Assembly (NCBI GenBank): GCA_021777055.1 | Contig: JAIQZO010000024.1 | Coordinates: 186,001 to 250,000, forward strand | Direction: 5' to 3' | Source: Candidatus Anammoxibacter sp. | GTDB taxonomy: Bacteria; Planctomycetota; Brocadiia; Brocadiales; Anammoxibacteraceae | DNA: 64,000 nucleotides | Shown here: in pieces, positions 28,107-36,539 of the stretch | Numbering within the stretch: the stretch's first letter is position 1 | Layout of the letters: each line of letters opens with the position of its first letter | Position numbers and translations under genes: made by a program | The notes under the pieces: generated by a model | Seen by the model: the letters and a program-made list of their open reading frames with translations, nothing else | The model's database searches: none | What the model was told of the DNA's origin: nothing

Positions 28107-30383
28107 ATGAGACCAATAAAATATTTGATACAAAACAGAAAGAGAGACGGTGCAAGCAATTATATATTTCACCTTACGATGATCTTCCTGTTATTTGCAG
28201 GATTTACCGCATTTAATGGATCATCAAGCGCTCAAAGTGTTGTAAATACAATAACACTTCAGAAAACAGATGTTGGAAAGGTTGCACCCATTGCAATCGG
28301 GGTAAATCCAAATACTAACCGTATATTCATGGTTAATTCGGGAAGCGATAGCGTTAATATTATTAACGGTTCGTCAAACAATATCATAAACACAGCCAAG
28401 GTTGGAAGTTCACCATCCGATGTAGTGGTAAACCCGTCAAATAACCGTGTTTATGTTACTAACAGCAACAGCGATGATGTTAGTGTTATAGACGGTTCCA
28501 ACGGCAACGTTATAGCTACTGTCAGAGTTGGTAACGATCCACAGGGAGTGGGGGTAAATAGTGTTACTAACCGCATATATGTGGCCAATCAGGGAAGCGG
28601 AAACATCACTGTATTGGACGGCAACACTCCACTTTTGACCCTAAGCCCTGGAAATTCCCCAAACAAGATAGGAGTTAATGAACAGACAAACCGCATTTAT
28701 ATTACTAATATTAACAATAATAACGTTAATGTGGTAGATGGAGATACAAACGAACCCATTACAACTATATCAATCGGTGGAAAACCTGAAAATATCGCCG
28801 TTAATTCGGAAACTGACCGAATCTATGTAACAAATTCCACAAACAATTCAGTTGCCGTTATCGACGGTTCAACAAACAATGTTCTTACAAATATTAACGT
28901 AGGAAATGATCCCAAAGGTATAGACATAGATGTTTCAACTAACAACATATATGTGGCAAATTCTAATAGTAACAGCGTAACAATAATAAATGGCGACAAC
29001 AATGAGGTTATTGCTACTGTTAATGTAAATAACAATCCCATTGACCTGGGAGTTAATAAAGATACGGATAAGATATATGTTGCAAACTTTGACAGCAACA
29101 ATGTATCAGTTATTGATGGGAGCAGTAAAAATGTAGTAGACACTGTGGAAAACACAGAAGAAGAGACATTACTCAGCGGATTAGGTGTCAATACAAGTAC
29201 AAACCAGATATATAGCACAAACGGAAGCAACCAAAGCATTACCGTTATAGATGGAATTACAAACCAACCAGGAACAACCATACAGGTAGAAAGCGGCCCA
29301 AAAGGAATAGAAGTAAATTCAAACACCGGCCTGGTATATATTGCAAATTCCCAAAGTAATAGTGTAAGCGTTGTAAACGCCTTGTCAAACAGTTTAATAA
29401 CAAACATTGATGTGGATTCGGAACCAACTGCCATAGGGATAAACAGTGAAACAAACAGGGTATATGTAACAAATGCAGGTAGTAATAGTGTGTCAGTTAT
29501 AGACGGAACAAATAATGTTATAAGTACAATCAGGGTTGGCAATCGACCAGAAGGAATTAGTGTAGATTCTACTGAGAACCGCATCTATGTATCAAACCGT
29601 GACAGTGACGAAGTGAGTGTGATTAACGGAAGCAATAATACCGTTTTGTCAACAATAAGAGTGGGGGACCAGCCAGGAGGAATCGCGGTAGACACTATAA
29701 CAAAATTAGTCTATGTGGCAAACCGCAACAGCAATAATGTAAGTCTTGTGGATAGTGAGATTAAGGAAGTTATTGGTATTATAAATGTCAACAGCAGCCC
29801 GGAAGGACTTAAGCTAAATGCAGCAAGCGGACATATATTTGTAGCAAACAGCAACACAAATAATGTAAGTATAATTGATACGGCAACCAACGCGGTCATA
29901 AACACATTAAACACCGGTCAATTACCCCATAGTATTTCCATAAATCAAATCACAAATGTCGTTTACATTTCAAATAGCCAGTCAAACAGTATTACTGTAA
30001 TTCAAGATACAGGAACTGGCGGCCCAATACCAGGCCCTGGTGGTAATGACGAAGATGTTACCCGTATGAGGCTAACTCCAAGAGTATCAAGGGCTTCAAG
30101 AATTCTTAAACCCGCGGTAGTAAGAGTATTTGACGAAAATGGAAATCCTTTAGAAAATGTTAGGGTCACTGCTATTGGATTGAGTTTGATTAATGTAACA
30201 AATACACTTGTTTTTCCAAAAAGTCAAACTACAAATGCAGATGGAAGGGCATTTTTCCTTTTTAGATTTAAACAACTCACAACAAACGGATCTATCCTGT
30301 TTACCGCAGGTGACGTAAGAAAAAGAATTATACAACTTGAAAGAAGAAGGAGGAGACCAGTTGACGATGACGACGATGATTAA
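28107..30383 (+). CDS. Secreted YVTN beta-propeller protein with Ig-like C-terminus
   Basis: 758 aa. An N-terminal signal segment (LTMIFLLFAGFTAFNGSSSAQS) directs export. From about residue 45 to 635 I count 14 repeats of 40-45 aa with the pattern G-x-x-V-N-x-x-T-N-R-I-Y-V-x-N-x-x-S-N-x-V-S-V-I-D-G, enough for two seven-bladed propellers. A C-terminal domain (RLTPRVSRASRI ... TTNADGRAFFLFRF) resembles bacterial Ig-like/invasin (Big_1) domains and matches the end of the pseudogene at 41 kb. The last residues are a run of arginines and then of aspartates. The 3' end contains the Shine-Dalgarno sequence of the next gene. Function is unknown; cell-surface binding is likely. Confidence 0.88.
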   Translation: MRPIKYLIQNRKRDGASNYIFHLTMIFLLFAGFTAFNGSSSAQSVVNTITLQKTDVGKVAPIAIGVNPNTNRIFMVNSGSDSVNIINGSSNNIINTAKVGSSPSDVVVNPSNNRVYVTNSNSDDVSVIDGSNGNVIATVRVGNDPQGVGVNSVTNRIYVANQGSGNITVLDGNTPLLTLSPGNSPNKIGVNEQTNRIYITNINNNNVNVVDGDTNEPITTISIGGKPENIAVNSETDRIYVTNSTNNSVAVIDGSTNNVLTNINVGNDPKGIDIDVSTNNIYVANSNSNSVTIINGDNNEVIATVNVNNNPIDLGVNKDTDKIYVANFDSNNVSVIDGSSKNVVDTVENTEEETLLSGLGVNTSTNQIYSTNGSNQSITVIDGITNQPGTTIQVESGPKGIEVNSNTGLVYIANSQSNSVSVVNALSNSLITNIDVDSEPTAIGINSETNRVYVTNAGSNSVSVIDGTNNVISTIRVGNRPEGISVDSTENRIYVSNRDSDEVSVINGSNNTVLSTIRVGDQPGGIAVDTITKLVYVANRNSNNVSLVDSEIKEVIGIINVNSSPEGLKLNAASGHIFVANSNTNNVSIIDTATNAVINTLNTGQLPHSISINQITNVVYISNSQSNSITVIQDTGTGGPIPGPGGNDEDVTRMRLTPRVSRASRILKPAVVRVFDENGNPLENVRVTAIGLSLINVTNTLVFPKSQTTNADGRAFFLFRFKQLTTNGSILFTAGDVRKRIIQLERRRRRPVDDDDDD

Positions 30384-31605
30384 TAAAACCACGATGAAAA
30401 AATATTTTTGTCATATTACTTTTTTAATTCTATGTGGAATGTTTGTCTTTCCTAACTTTGTTCAAGCACAAGATGAACCACTGCCTGAATTACCGGAATT
30501 AAAGGAAGACGATATCATACACCTCCCAACTGAGCTTAAAATAAGTGATAAGGAGCTAATTGATGTTGTCAGTTCTTCAAAGGTTATCTATATTGGAGAG
30601 ACACATGACAATTTATCTGTACACCAATTGCAGTTAAAGGTGATTAAAGATCTTTTTAAAAAGACAAAGGGACATATTGCCATAGGTATGGAGATGTTCC
30701 AGAAAAGATCGCAAGAAAAACTTGATCTGTTTATAAATGGGAAAATTTCAGAAAAAGAGTTTTTAAGAGACGTTTGGCTCCCAGACTGGGGTTTTGAGTA
30801 TGAATACTACAGAGCAATTATAGAGTTTGCAAAAGCGAAAAAAATAAAAATCATTGCCCTGAATGCGAATAAATCCACAGTAAAGATGATAAATAAAAAA
30901 GGGATAGAGAACCTGTCTGAAGAGGAGAGGAAAGAGGTACCAGAGATAGATACAACAGACAAGTACCATAGAAACAGGGTTAAGGCCATTTTCGATGTAC
31001 ATCAACATAGTTCCATGGGCTCATTTGAAAGCTTTTACAGGGTTCAATGCCTTTGGGATGAAACCATGGCAGAGTCAGTAGCAAATTATCTCAATAGTAA
31101 ACAAGGAGAGGATAAACACGTTGTTGTTTTGGCTGGAAAGGATCACGTCAGGTACGGTATTGGTATTCCTAAACGTGTTTTCAGAAGAATAAAGGCTCAA
31201 TACAATATCATCCTTCCTATTGAGATACGGATTCCGGACAACAAAGCTCATAATATAATGAATGTCAAAGAAGTCGACGTCCCATTACATGAAGCGGATT
31301 TCATCTGGATGGTAAACTATACAGACCCAGTAATTAACCGTGTGAAACTCGGAGTAATGGTGCTCGAATCAGAGAAAGGGGTTATTGTTCATATAGTGGA
31401 CGAAGGATCTTCAGCTGAAAGTATTGGTCTTAAGAAAGACGACATTATATTAGAGGTTGACGGGAAAGCAGTAAATGTACCGTTTGATCTGGTATATGAA
31501 ATAAGGAACAAAAAACCCGGGAAAAAGGGTGAAATAAAGATACTCAGAAACGGCAAGAAGATGACGTATAAAATAAAGTACCGAACGGCAGATTCCGCCG
31601 GTTAA
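30361..31605 (+). CDS. ChaN-like haem-binding protein with PDZ domain
   Basis: About 414 aa. The signal peptide is MKKYFCHITFLILCG onward. The ChaN/DUF399 domain begins VIYIGETHDNLSVHQLQLKVI and includes IGMEMFQKRSQ, WDETMAESVANYL and VVLAGKDHVRYGIGIPKR; characterised ChaN proteins are haem-binding lipoproteins, but no lipobox is seen here. A C-terminal PDZ domain (GVIVHIVDEGSSAESIGLKKDDIILEVDGK) is added. Start: AAGGAGGA at 30347-30354 favours TTG 30361; ATGs at 30367, 30376 and 30394 are alternatives. The 5' end overlaps the YVTN gene, whose last codons carry the Shine-Dalgarno sequence, so the two are translationally coupled. Confidence 0.8.
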   Translation: MTMTTMINKTTMKKYFCHITFLILCGMFVFPNFVQAQDEPLPELPELKEDDIIHLPTELKISDKELIDVVSSSKVIYIGETHDNLSVHQLQLKVIKDLFKKTKGHIAIGMEMFQKRSQEKLDLFINGKISEKEFLRDVWLPDWGFEYEYYRAIIEFAKAKKIKIIALNANKSTVKMINKKGIENLSEEERKEVPEIDTTDKYHRNRVKAIFDVHQHSSMGSFESFYRVQCLWDETMAESVANYLNSKQGEDKHVVVLAGKDHVRYGIGIPKRVFRRIKAQYNIILPIEIRIPDNKAHNIMNVKEVDVPLHEADFIWMVNYTDPVINRVKLGVMVLESEKGVIVHIVDEGSSAESIGLKKDDIILEVDGKAVNVPFDLVYEIRNKKPGKKGEIKILRNGKKMTYKIKYRTADSAG

Positions 31606-31663
31606 GTTTTACCCCCTTTTTTGCGACCTGAATGAGCTTTATAAACTGACAATTCTTAGAACC

Positions 31664-32302
31664 GTGACGAAAAATAACACCATTTTAGACACAAAAGAGT
31701 TTGCAGATGTTGCAAGAGAGATAGTTGCAACAGTGCACACACTTTCGCAGAATGGGTGGACGCCCGCCACCAGTTCAAATTTTTCATCCAGAATAAAAAG
31801 AGATGGCGAACTTATCGCCATTTCAAAGTCTGGTACGGATAAGAACTCATTCAGCATTGACCACATAATGGTTATTGATAAAAATGGAGAAGCGTACGCA
31901 CCTTTAGGTTGTAAACCTTCAGCAGAGACATTACTTCACACTATGCTTTACGAAGATTCAGAGATTTCCTCAGTACTGCATACCCATTCAGCAAACGCAA
32001 CTGTCATATCAATGCAGTACGACAATGAAAAGTGTATTAAATTCTCTGACTTTGAGATATTAAAAGGTATACAGGGCAACACTACACATGCGATAACTGA
32101 AACTGTCCCCATATTTAGAAACTCACAGGACATAGATCAACTTGCACACGAAGTTCAGGCATACAAAAAATCATTCCCAGAGATGCACGGTTTTCTGATT
32201 GAGGGACACGGTCTCTACTCATGGGGAGCAAGCATCTCTGATGCAAAAAGACACATAGAAGTTTTTGAATTCTTATTTGAATGTTATTTAAGGAGTAAAT
32301 AG
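31664..32302 (+). CDS. mtnB: Methylthioribulose-1-phosphate dehydratase
   Basis: Class II aldolase-fold zinc enzyme of methionine salvage. 212 aa. TPATSSNFSSRI is the N-terminal substrate loop, the catalytic Glu is in the SAETLLHTMLY region, and the zinc histidines lie in LHTHSANA and IEGHGLYSWG. The combination with mtnD and mtnC directly downstream separates it from fuculose-aldolase relatives. The start is GTG at 31664. The stop is immediately followed by the mtnD ATG. Confidence 0.9.
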   Translation: MTKNNTILDTKEFADVAREIVATVHTLSQNGWTPATSSNFSSRIKRDGELIAISKSGTDKNSFSIDHIMVIDKNGEAYAPLGCKPSAETLLHTMLYEDSEISSVLHTHSANATVISMQYDNEKCIKFSDFEILKGIQGNTTHAITETVPIFRNSQDIDQLAHEVQAYKKSFPEMHGFLIEGHGLYSWGASISDAKRHIEVFEFLFECYLRSK

Positions 32303-32827
32303 ATGAGTGTTCTAAGCATCCCTGAAAAAAGAATAGTCATAGAAAATTTCACAGAGATAAAAGATTTTTTTAAAAAGAGAGGTGTTTTCTGCGACAAATG
32401 GATCACTGATATTGATATCCCCAAAGATGCGGATCAAGAGTGCATTTTAAAAGCGTATGAACCGTCACTGAAACCGTTCATGGAAAAAGGTGGATATACT
32501 ACAGCTGATGTTATCTTAGTAAATTCTGCAACTAACGAAGTGGAAGCTTTAAGAGAAAAATTCATAAAAGAACATACTCATACTGACGATGAAGTACGAT
32601 TTATGGTAGACGGACAGGGCATATTCTGGTTTAACCTGGGAGGGGAGGATCCTGTATTTTCACTTGTTTGCAAAAAAGGAACAATAATTTCTGTTCCCGC
32701 AAATACAAAACATTGGTTTGATATGGGTACAAACCCGTATCTCAAGGCGATCAGAATATTCAAAGATGAAAAGGGGTGGGACGCAAACTATACTAATTCC
32801 GGTATTGAAAAGAAGTACGCAACGTAA
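32303..32827 (+). CDS. mtnD: Acireductone dioxygenase
   Basis: Cupin metalloenzyme of methionine salvage; 174 aa. Metal ligands appear as HTHTDDEVRFMVDG (H-x-H-x4-E) with the later His in NTKHWFDMG. Fe and Ni forms give different products; the sequence does not tell which. The ATG abuts the mtnB stop, preceded by AAGGAG within the mtnB end. Confidence 0.9.
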   Translation: MSVLSIPEKRIVIENFTEIKDFFKKRGVFCDKWITDIDIPKDADQECILKAYEPSLKPFMEKGGYTTADVILVNSATNEVEALREKFIKEHTHTDDEVRFMVDGQGIFWFNLGGEDPVFSLVCKKGTIISVPANTKHWFDMGTNPYLKAIRIFKDEKGWDANYTNSGIEKKYAT

Positions 32828-32918
32828 TTATGCAGAATACAGTAGTCAGCCGCCAGAATGCAGAATATCAATCTTTAGGTGTTGTCCACAATAACAAATT
32901 TAACATATAGAAACAGTC

Positions 32919-33605
32919 ATGGTAAAATACATCTTAATGGACATCGAAGGCACTACAACATCAATATCTTTTGTTCATGATGTCCTATTCCCATACACAA
33001 GAAAACATTTAGCAGAATTTATAAATAACAATATTACCGACAATTGTGTCATTGAATGTCTGAATGACACAAAAGAGACGGTAAAATTAGAAGAATCCAA
33101 AGATATAAACAACACTGATGCAGTAAAAACTCTACTCCACTGGATAAATATAGACCGTAAACACCCAGCACTTAAAACATTGCAAGGACTTGTCTGGAAA
33201 GACGGCTATAGCAACAGCAACTATACCGCCCACATATATGACGATGTACTTCCATGTATACAGAAATGGCAAGATTCTGGCAAGGTGCTTGCCATCTATT
33301 CATCCGGATCGGTTGAAGCACAAAAACTCTTATTTAGACACACATGCTTTGGTGATCTTACCAAATATATTTCACACTACTTCGATCTCAAGACAGGACT
33401 CAAGCAGGATCCGGATTCATATAAAAGGATAACAGAAAACTTATCTACTAAAGGTAGCGATATCCTGTTCCTTTCTGACAGTATGGATGAGCTGGACGCA
33501 GCGTTATCTGCTGGGTTAAGAACTACACAACTTATACGTAAAGGAACTTTACCCTGCAAAAACCATAGGACTGCCAGAGATTTTACTGAGCTGGTTATTG
33601 AGTAG
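32919..33605 (+). CDS. mtnC: Enolase-phosphatase E1
   Basis: HAD phosphatase that forms acireductone from 2,3-diketo-5-methylthiopentyl-1-phosphate. 228 aa. The nucleophile motif is ILMDIEGTTTSISFVHDVLFPY, the second motif IYSSGSVEAQKLLF, and the Lys and acidic loop are in LKQDPDSYKRI and ILFLSDSMDEL. It lies 91 nt downstream of mtnD. The gap has a low-complexity CAGAAT-type repeat (32830-32865). The 3' end overlaps the convergent PKD gene by 11 nt. mtnA and other salvage genes are not in the window. Confidence 0.92.
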   Translation: MVKYILMDIEGTTTSISFVHDVLFPYTRKHLAEFINNNITDNCVIECLNDTKETVKLEESKDINNTDAVKTLLHWINIDRKHPALKTLQGLVWKDGYSNSNYTAHIYDDVLPCIQKWQDSGKVLAIYSSGSVEAQKLLFRHTCFGDLTKYISHYFDLKTGLKQDPDSYKRITENLSTKGSDILFLSDSMDELDAALSAGLRTTQLIRKGTLPCKNHRTARDFTELVIE

Positions 33606-34602
33606 GTGTCGTTTCTCTTACCAATTGAAAGTCTACATTTATTATGGAATCGGGATTAACTGTAATATCACTCTCCACACACGGAAGTCCCTGCCTAAGC
33701 TTACAGGCAAAAATTGTATAATTACCAGGAATAACATTTCTAAACTTATACGTACCGTTGAAGCCGGTAATTGTTACCCTGTCTCTGTTACCTGACAACG
33801 TAACTCTAACACCTGGCATAGGAACCAATGGGTCACTGAGAAAGACAACTCCATTAACTGTTGCAGAACCTTCTATAGTAGGGATACCAAGATTACCTTT
33901 TGGAAGGCCACATATCGCAGCTGTATCACTGTCGGTAATATTACCTATATCAGTCTCTGCCGTTATAGTCAAAGTCACATTATGAACGCCTACTTCGCTA
34001 AATTCATGACTAACATCCACATCACTTGTATTTAATACTGCACTTCCATCACCAAAGTCCCACTCTCTGTCTATAATGTCATCCCCTAAGGAATCATCAG
34101 TAAAGTTTACAGTAAAAGGAACTTCGGAAAATGGTCGATCTTCATCAAATGGTTCATCTAAAGTAATACGGGCATCAACCCCTATCACATTAACACCCAA
34201 CTGATTAGGTAACACGTCAGTATCTTCAACCGAAAATGAAACAGATGAAGTTCCTTGCTGCAAACCCTCAATAATAGTAGTAATCTCCCCTTTACCATTA
34301 GTTTTTACCACTTGTGCCGTACTACCTGCAACGGGATCAATTACACCAACTGTAATTACGTCCGTATTACTAATAGTAAGGGTAACATCCTCTCCGTTTA
34401 AAGGCTGATCATCTTCATCTTGTAATTTTACGGTATACATTCCCTCGTCATTTATTAATAAGTTTAAGGAACTGGAAATAGTACTGGTACCATTGCTTGT
34501 CTGACCAAAAGCCGGTGCAATCTGCAGAAAGAGGATAATCGCCACTGACAAAGGAAACACCTGATTCTTTAAACACAAGCCGTACCTCATTAATCTCTCC
34601 AT
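33595..34602 (-). CDS. Secreted Ig-PKD-carboxypeptidase-regulatory-like protein
   Basis: 335 aa. The signal segment is VFPLSVAIILFLQIAPAFGQ. Three beta-sandwich domains follow: an Ig/invasin-like one (MYTVKLQDEDDQPLNGEDVTLTI), a PKD domain with the classic REWDFGDGS and SHEFSEVGVHNVTLTI, and a carboxypeptidase regulatory-like domain (PMPGVRVTLSG ... GTYKFRNVIPGNYTIFA). No catalytic domain was seen, so an adhesive or scaffold role outside the cell is likely. An alternative ATG is 4 codons downstream. It converges on mtnC with an 11-nt overlap of stop ends. Confidence 0.85.
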   Translation of the reverse strand: MERLMRYGLCLKNQVFPLSVAIILFLQIAPAFGQTSNGTSTISSSLNLLINDEGMYTVKLQDEDDQPLNGEDVTLTISNTDVITVGVIDPVAGSTAQVVKTNGKGEITTIIEGLQQGTSSVSFSVEDTDVLPNQLGVNVIGVDARITLDEPFDEDRPFSEVPFTVNFTDDSLGDDIIDREWDFGDGSAVLNTSDVDVSHEFSEVGVHNVTLTITAETDIGNITDSDTAAICGLPKGNLGIPTIEGSATVNGVVFLSDPLVPMPGVRVTLSGNRDRVTITGFNGTYKFRNVIPGNYTIFACKLRQGLPCVESDITVNPDSIINVDFQLVRETTPTQ

Positions 34603-35019
34603 AAAAACCCCCTATTTTAAAATAATTTAAACAACGTAATTATACCTAAAAAAAGGCACAAGGTATGTCCCTGTAGACAATAAACTATTTAACAAGTATA
34701 GCACACTATAGCATAAAATAATTTTGTCCATTATTATTTTGGCATGAACAGAACCTTGCTAATTGTAGCATCATCATTTAAATCACGTCAAGAGACTAAT
34801 TTATACTCAGAATATTATTATCGATAGATTAAGACTAACACAAAAATGGCACATATTGACATGATCTACTTAAACTGCTAAAATTCCCTGTTCCACACTG
34901 ATACATTGTTTAACGATTAACAAAAGAACTTAGTCGTTTAGTTTATTATTTATACTATAATAAATAGTATTCTCAAATTCTTATTTTCGTAAATTTTAAC
35001 AGAAACAGCTTTTTAACCC
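34603..35019. other. Divergent intergenic region
   Basis: AT-rich region between the PKD gene and argG. It contains the argG promoter described separately; nothing else was recognised. Confidence 0.5.
34856..34884 (+). promoter_or_regulatory. Sigma70 promoter for argG
   Basis: TTGACA (34856-34861), a 17-bp spacer, TAAAAT (34879-34884). The argG ATG is 135 nt downstream of the -10 box. Confidence 0.7.
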
Positions 35020-36282
35020 ATGGAAAACAAAAACTGCGTAGTCCTTGCTTACTCCGGTGGTCTGGATACTTCCGTTGCAATCAAGTGGATTCAGGAAAAA
35101 TACAATATGGAAGTCATAACGTTAACCGCAAACCTCGGTGGCGTTGATGACCTGGATGCAATAAAAGAGAAGGCCTTAAAGACTGGCGCTAAAAAAGCAA
35201 TCGCCATAGACGCGCGACAAACATTTATAGATTACTTCATTCTGCCTGCTTTACAAGCAGGTGCACTTTATGAGCAAGTATATCCTATGGCAACTGCATT
35301 GGGAAGGCCGTTAATAGGAAAACTTTTAGCTGACGTTGCAATTAAAGAAGGCGCCGGAGCAGTTGCACACGGGAGTACGGGAAAAGGTAATGATCAGGTA
35401 CGATTTGATGTTTCAATGCAGGTATTGGCACCAAATGTAAAGTTAATTGCACCACTACGGGAATGGAACATGACAAGAAACGATGCCATCGATTATGCAA
35501 AAAAACACGATATACCTGTACCGGTCACAGTAAACAACCCATATAGTATAGATGAAAACCTCTGGGGACGAAGTATTGAGTGCGGTGTACTGGAAGATCC
35601 ATGGGTCGAGCCCCCTGAAGATGCGTTTAAATGGACACGTAGCATTGATGAAACACCAGACCAAGCGGAATATCTGGAAATAGAATTTAAGAATGGTATT
35701 CCAGTCGCCCTCAACGGAAAGAAAGAGGAGTCAATCGCATTAATAGGACAACTTAACCTTATCGGCGGAACAAACGGTGTGGGACGTATAGACCATATTG
35801 AGAATCGTCTGGTGGGTATTAAATCCCGTGAGATATATGAATCCCCTGCCGCGATTGTGCTACACCATGCGCACAAGGCTTTAGAAAGTATGACATTGTC
35901 AAAGGAATCAATAAGGTTTAAAGAGATTGTATCAAATTACTATTCCGATATTGTATATAATGGGTTATGGTACACCTCATTTCATAGCGACTTAGCCGCT
36001 TACGTAGCAAGCAGCCAGCGTGTTGTTAACGGAACTATACGAGTTAAACTGTTCAAGGGAAATTGCATAGTAGTGGGACGTAAATCCGACCAGGCACTAT
36101 ACAGCCACGCCCTATCCACTTATGACAGCGCAGATACCTTTGATCATAACGCTTCCACTGGTTTTATCCAGATACATGGACTATCATCAAAGACACAAGC
36201 AAAGCTTCAGCCGGAAACACTTAGCCAAAGTATAGTAAGCGGAGCAAACCCCATCACACCGCCAGAAACTGTTTATGAGTAA
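35020..36282 (+). CDS. argG: Argininosuccinate synthase
   Basis: Joins citrulline and aspartate with ATP in arginine synthesis; 420 aa. The PP-loop is VLAYSGGLDTSVAIKW, with AHGSTGKGNDQVRFD and NPYSIDENLWGRSIE as further substrate-binding motifs. Length and motifs are normal for the type I enzyme. It is monocistronic, followed by a MITE-like repeat at 36344-36449. Confidence 0.96.
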   Translation: MENKNCVVLAYSGGLDTSVAIKWIQEKYNMEVITLTANLGGVDDLDAIKEKALKTGAKKAIAIDARQTFIDYFILPALQAGALYEQVYPMATALGRPLIGKLLADVAIKEGAGAVAHGSTGKGNDQVRFDVSMQVLAPNVKLIAPLREWNMTRNDAIDYAKKHDIPVPVTVNNPYSIDENLWGRSIECGVLEDPWVEPPEDAFKWTRSIDETPDQAEYLEIEFKNGIPVALNGKKEESIALIGQLNLIGGTNGVGRIDHIENRLVGIKSREIYESPAAIVLHHAHKALESMTLSKESIRFKEIVSNYYSDIVYNGLWYTSFHSDLAAYVASSQRVVNGTIRVKLFKGNCIVVGRKSDQALYSHALSTYDSADTFDHNASTGFIQIHGLSSKTQAKLQPETLSQSIVSGANPITPPETVYE

Positions 36283-36343
36283 ACTGTTTATAAATTTAGA
36301 CGATTATTATTAAAGATGCAGTAACTATTCTGTGACATTTGGT

Positions 36344-36449
36344 CACACACCTATAAGTCCTCTCTTTCTAGAGGGGACTTACACGTTAAACGCACACACT
36401 ATAATCCCCTCTAGAAAGAGGTATGGATGCGTTATCAGACGGTGTGCGC
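36344..36449 (-). mobile_element. ~107-bp MITE-like repeat, copy A
   Basis: Read on the minus strand it aligns end to end with 59993-60100: terminal ACACACC/GGTGTGT-type repeats, GTCTG, ACGCATCCA, a first hairpin CCTCTTTCTAGAGGGG and a second around GTCCCCTCTAGAAAGAG. It has no coding capacity. It lies between argG and the AsmA gene. Confidence 0.75.
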
Positions 36450-36539
36450 TATAAATGCTAAATGTGCACAAAGATCAGCGTTAAAGCAACTTACATCTTG
36501 TTACCCTCTAAAGTCTAAATAGTAAAAATTAAGGAATAA

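Noticed and set aside
28823..29584. Long minus-strand open frame (253 codons) inside the YVTN gene
   Set aside because: It is antisense to a regular repeat gene and its sequence is a periodic echo of the repeats, with no family resemblance.
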